Made by a program: the position numbers and the translations under genes | In this document: piece by piece, positions 39,956 to 42,817 of the stretch | Layout: each line of letters begins with the position of its first letter | Position numbering within the stretch: position 1 is the stretch's first letter | The notes under the pieces: generated by a model | What the model saw: only the letters and a program-made list of their open reading frames with translations | Database searches by the model: none | Told to the model about the DNA's origin: nothing | From: Gammaproteobacteria bacterium | GTDB lineage: Bacteria; Pseudomonadota; Gammaproteobacteria; Enterobacterales; Alteromonadaceae | Direction: 5' to 3' | DNA: 42,817 nucleotides | NCBI GenBank assembly: GCA_017302255.1 | Contig: JAFLDV010000036.1 | Location: forward strand, 1 to 42,817

Positions 39956-42817
39956 CTTCGCCGAAGTTCGTCGTTTTGAACAGCACCAAACCGTCGCTGC
40001 CATTAAGTCGCTGCGCTGTGTTAGTCAGACATTGTTTAGTTAGCCTGAGCATTCTGACGCTGGTGAGCTGTAGTTTATTTGATGATGAGCGCAGCAAAGA
40101 CAGCACTGTGCCAACTTTGGCGGATCTGCCGCAATTTGACCAATCGGCGCTCGGTAAAAAACCAGTAGTCACGCCAAATGCGTTGCATACCCTCTATCAG
40201 CAAATTCTGACTATGCAGCCCGATGGCGAAATGACGCAGAAAATCCGCTACCGCTTATCGCAAATGAATACTGAAGCGGTAAGCTCACAAGACTTAGCGG
40301 TGCCGGAAGAGCAAGCAGCACTTCGTGGTTTGGTCACACAATACGAACAGTTACTGCGAGATTATCCAACTGATTTAAATAACGAATTAATCCGTTATCA
40401 ATTAGCGCGCAGTTACGATTTACTGGGCGGCCAAGATCAAACCTTAGATCAGTTAAATCGGTTGATTAGCGATTATCCTGATTCTAATTTTTCTGGCGAA
40501 GTCTGGTTTCGCAAAGCAGATATTCATTACAGTCGCGGCCAATACGAGCAAGCACTTGCGGCTTACCAACAAGTCCTGACGAAAAAAGTTCCGCAGTTAC
40601 ATCAGCATGCCAATTACATGGCGGGTTGGTCGTTATTTAAAATGGCCGAATATGCCAAAGCGGATGCGATGTTTTTACAGGCTCTGGATTTAATAGATCC
40701 TAAGATGGCGCAAGCCAATGAAACTGCTGATCCGCAGCAACAACGTTTACGCGATGAATTAACTCAAATCCTCAGCGTTTCATTGAGTTACCAGCAACAG
40801 TCGGCAAGTTTATTGACCTTGCTTGAGCAGACGCCGTACCGACAAGGTGATGCTTCGCAGCGACCATTGGCAGTGCAAGCAAGTTTGTACCAAGCGCTGG
40901 CGGATTTTTTAGCGCAGAAAAAGCTCGAAGCTGCGAGCCTAGATACCTATCGCACTTTTATCAAAGCATGGCCACGCGAAACCCAAGCTGCCGATTTCCA
41001 GTTAGTGTTGATAGCTCGCCTGTTAAGTACTGCGCAAGCGGAGCAAGCATTAGCTGAGCAGCGGTTTTTTATCGACCACTTTGGCCCAGCGAGCGAATAT
41101 TGGCAAAATGGTCGACCAGCGCAACGGGCTTTGGTAAGTGCGCCATTATTGGAATACCTGAATTACTTTGCTCGTCAACAGTATAGCGACGGCTTAAAGA
41201 GCCAAGCGCCGATGCGTAGTCAAGCATTTGCTAAGGCCGTTCCAGATTTTCAAGCAATGCTAACCGTCCTTGCGGATCCGGCGACCACAGCCGAAGGCTA
41301 TGCTTCCTTAGATATTCAATATTTGTTGGCAGAGGCTTTGGCTGAATCTGGCCAACGCGATGCTGCGCTGGCGGCATACGAACCTTTAGGCTATCCGACA
41401 GATAACAAAACTAGTAGCTTGTTCAAACCGCAAGATGCGGCATATCGAGCTTTGTTATTGCAAGCAAAAGTGCCGAGCGAGCCGGGCGCAGCCGTGCAGC
41501 AGACTGCTTTATGGCAAGCACAAAGCCGCTTTGTCAAAGAACATCCGCAACATCCATTTGCGATGCAAGTCGCACTGCAGCAATTGCAGCAGTTATACGA
41601 CGCTAAGGATTATCCGGGCGGCTTGCAACAAGCTCGGTTGATGATCGAATGGCCGCTGACAGTTACCGGCAAAGATCAATTGGCATGGCAGCAACAAGCT
41701 TGGTTTATTCAGAGCCAAATCCAATTGGCGCAAGAAGATTACGGCAATGCCGAGCAAAGCTTGACTACGTTATTGTCGATGCCGCTGATTGCCAGTATCG
41801 ATAAAGACGGTTTGAAAAATCAGTTGGCTTCGTCAATTTACCAACAGGCACAACAACCGGCCCAAGACAAAAAAGCCCAACAACAACATCTGCAACGCTT
41901 GTTGGCGCAGCCTAATTCGGCTTACCACGAAGCTGCTGCCTACCAACAACTTGAGTTGATGGAAGGCGCGGAAGCTGAATTGATGATGGGTCAGTTTTTG
42001 GCGAAATATCCTAAGTCTGAACGTCGCCAAGCGGTGCAGGCCAAACTGATTGATGGCTACGAGAAAAGTGGCAATTTCCATGCGGCAGCGGCGATGTTAG
42101 AAACGCTGGCGCAAGAAACCACCGACCCTAATGCTCGGCGCGAGGCGCGTTGGAGTGCCGCGCAGTTGTATCAGCGTTCAGGACAAAATGGGGCAGCGAT
42201 TAAAGCTTACCAAGCTTACTTAAAAGCATTCAGTCAACCACACGACGTAGCGCAAGAAGCGCGTTACCAGTTGCTGTTGTTACAACCGACGCCAGCCAGT
42301 ATCAAAGCCAGGACTCAGCTGCAAGAAGAGATTGTCAAAGCTGAACGTGCGGCCTTTAGCACTGTGCAGACCGATCGCAGTAAATTTATTACCGCCCAAG
42401 CATTATTAGCGCTGGGTAATGCGCAAAGTGATGCCTTTAAAGTGGTGCGTTTGAGTCACCCATTGAAGAAAAGCTTGAACTTAAAGCGGCAACGGATGAA
42501 ACAGGCGATTGCTTATTACGAGCAAAGTATGACTTATGGCATCGCGCCGATTTTAAGCCAAGCCCAATATCAAATTGCTGAGTTATATAGAATTTTGGCA
42601 AAAGACTTACTGACTTCCGAACGGCCGCAAGGCTTGGATGAACTCTCGCTCGAGCAATATAACTTGTTGCTGGAAGAGCAGGCTTATCCGTTTGAGGAGC
42701 AGGCGATTGGCATTTACCAGAAGAATACGAGCTTGGTAAAACAAGATATTTATGATGAATACGTGCGCCAAAGTTATGCGCGTTTGGCGGAGTTGATGCC
42801 AGCACGTTATCAAAAAT
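39952..42817 (+). CDS. Very large TPR lipoprotein (partial, runs off the right edge)
   Basis: At least 955 residues; the end lies beyond the window. ATG 39952 overlaps the previous stop. The signal is long (about 39 residues) and ends in lipobox LVSC (C40), so the protein is probably an outer-membrane or inner-membrane lipoprotein facing the periplasm. The rest is TPR/TolA-YbgF-like repeats: YQLARSYDLLGGQDQTLDQLNRLI, WFRKADIHYSRGQYEQALAAYQQ, YMAGWSLFKMAEYAKADAMF, and later WSAAQLYQRSGQNGAAIKAY. This architecture resembles giant TPR scaffolds of trans-envelope machines such as those of myxobacterial gliding. The frame from 39952 stays open to the last base, ending RLAELMPARYQK. Confidence 0.9.
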   Translation, partial: MTSPKFVVLNSTKPSLPLSRCAVLVRHCLVSLSILTLVSCSLFDDERSKDSTVPTLADLPQFDQSALGKKPVVTPNALHTLYQQILTMQPDGEMTQKIRYRLSQMNTEAVSSQDLAVPEEQAALRGLVTQYEQLLRDYPTDLNNELIRYQLARSYDLLGGQDQTLDQLNRLISDYPDSNFSGEVWFRKADIHYSRGQYEQALAAYQQVLTKKVPQLHQHANYMAGWSLFKMAEYAKADAMFLQALDLIDPKMAQANETADPQQQRLRDELTQILSVSLSYQQQSASLLTLLEQTPYRQGDASQRPLAVQASLYQALADFLAQKKLEAASLDTYRTFIKAWPRETQAADFQLVLIARLLSTAQAEQALAEQRFFIDHFGPASEYWQNGRPAQRALVSAPLLEYLNYFARQQYSDGLKSQAPMRSQAFAKAVPDFQAMLTVLADPATTAEGYASLDIQYLLAEALAESGQRDAALAAYEPLGYPTDNKTSSLFKPQDAAYRALLLQAKVPSEPGAAVQQTALWQAQSRFVKEHPQHPFAMQVALQQLQQLYDAKDYPGGLQQARLMIEWPLTVTGKDQLAWQQQAWFIQSQIQLAQEDYGNAEQSLTTLLSMPLIASIDKDGLKNQLASSIYQQAQQPAQDKKAQQQHLQRLLAQPNSAYHEAAAYQQLELMEGAEAELMMGQFLAKYPKSERRQAVQAKLIDGYEKSGNFHAAAAMLETLAQETTDPNARREARWSAAQLYQRSGQNGAAIKAYQAYLKAFSQPHDVAQEARYQLLLLQPTPASIKARTQLQEEIVKAERAAFSTVQTDRSKFITAQALLALGNAQSDAFKVVRLSHPLKKSLNLKRQRMKQAIAYYEQSMTYGIAPILSQAQYQIAELYRILAKDLLTSERPQGLDELSLEQYNLLLEEQAYPFEEQAIGIYQKNTSLVKQDIYDEYVRQSYARLAELMPARYQK

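Noticed and set aside
39891-40172. 93-codon minus-strand frame across the junction of the two TPR genes
   Set aside because: It is antisense to two tightly overlapping, well-supported genes and shows no domain.

Overview
The window reads as a chromosomal segment of a free-living, aquatic-type gammaproteobacterium, most like the Alteromonadales / Rheinheimera-type group. This is inferred from moderate G+C, a chromosomal umuDC under a canonical LexA box, hutHU, a Tat-exported PhoX-type phosphatase, a PEP-CTERM protein, a TonB receptor and many orphan periplasmic binding proteins. I see no tRNA, rRNA, transposase, integrase, phage gene or CRISPR array.

Layout. 1-5.2 kb: a minus-strand run of two serine hydrolases, a small membrane protein, an exported TPR protein and a DUF3626 protein with a repeat-rich leader. 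5.4-7.3 kb: a LytS/LytTR-type two-component pair. 7.7-9.2 kb: a DUF2306-like membrane protein and a PEP-CTERM protein preceded by a near-consensus sigma-54 promoter. 9.6-12.1 kb: a lipoprotein fusing an Ig-like domain, a sulfatase and a YHYH domain. 12.2-16.9 kb: a LysR regulator divergent from hutH-hutU (histidine to urocanate to imidazolonepropionate), with a long dyad in the shared promoter region. 17-22 kb: a SOUL lipoprotein, a PhoX-type phosphatase, a 37-codon small gene with its own promoter, and an exported PPC plus cyanophycinase-like S51 peptidase. 22-31 kb: two orphan family-3 solute-binding proteins, an unknown exported protein, umuDC, a membrane GGDEF-EAL protein, a small unknown protein and a TonB-dependent receptor.

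The most interesting part is the plus-strand cluster from 31.6 kb to the right edge, which continues past the window. Nine genes lie almost end to end, most overlapping: a diheme lipoprotein resembling the hydrazine synthase alpha subunit family, two small outer-membrane beta-barrels (one with an SH3b domain), a periplasmic TlpA-like thioredoxin, a DUF4266 lipoprotein ending in a Gly/Cys tail, a DUF3570 outer-membrane protein, an exported coiled-coil/beta protein, an exported Gln-rich TPR protein and a very large TPR lipoprotein. Every product carries an export signal. The gene set looks like one outer-membrane/periplasmic machine combining redox parts with a beta-barrel/TPR scaffold reminiscent of myxobacterial Glt/Agl components. 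I could not identify a described system with this composition.

Start codons were chosen from ribosome binding sites and signal peptides, so several differ from the longest reading frame. Family names come from sequence recognition without database searches.
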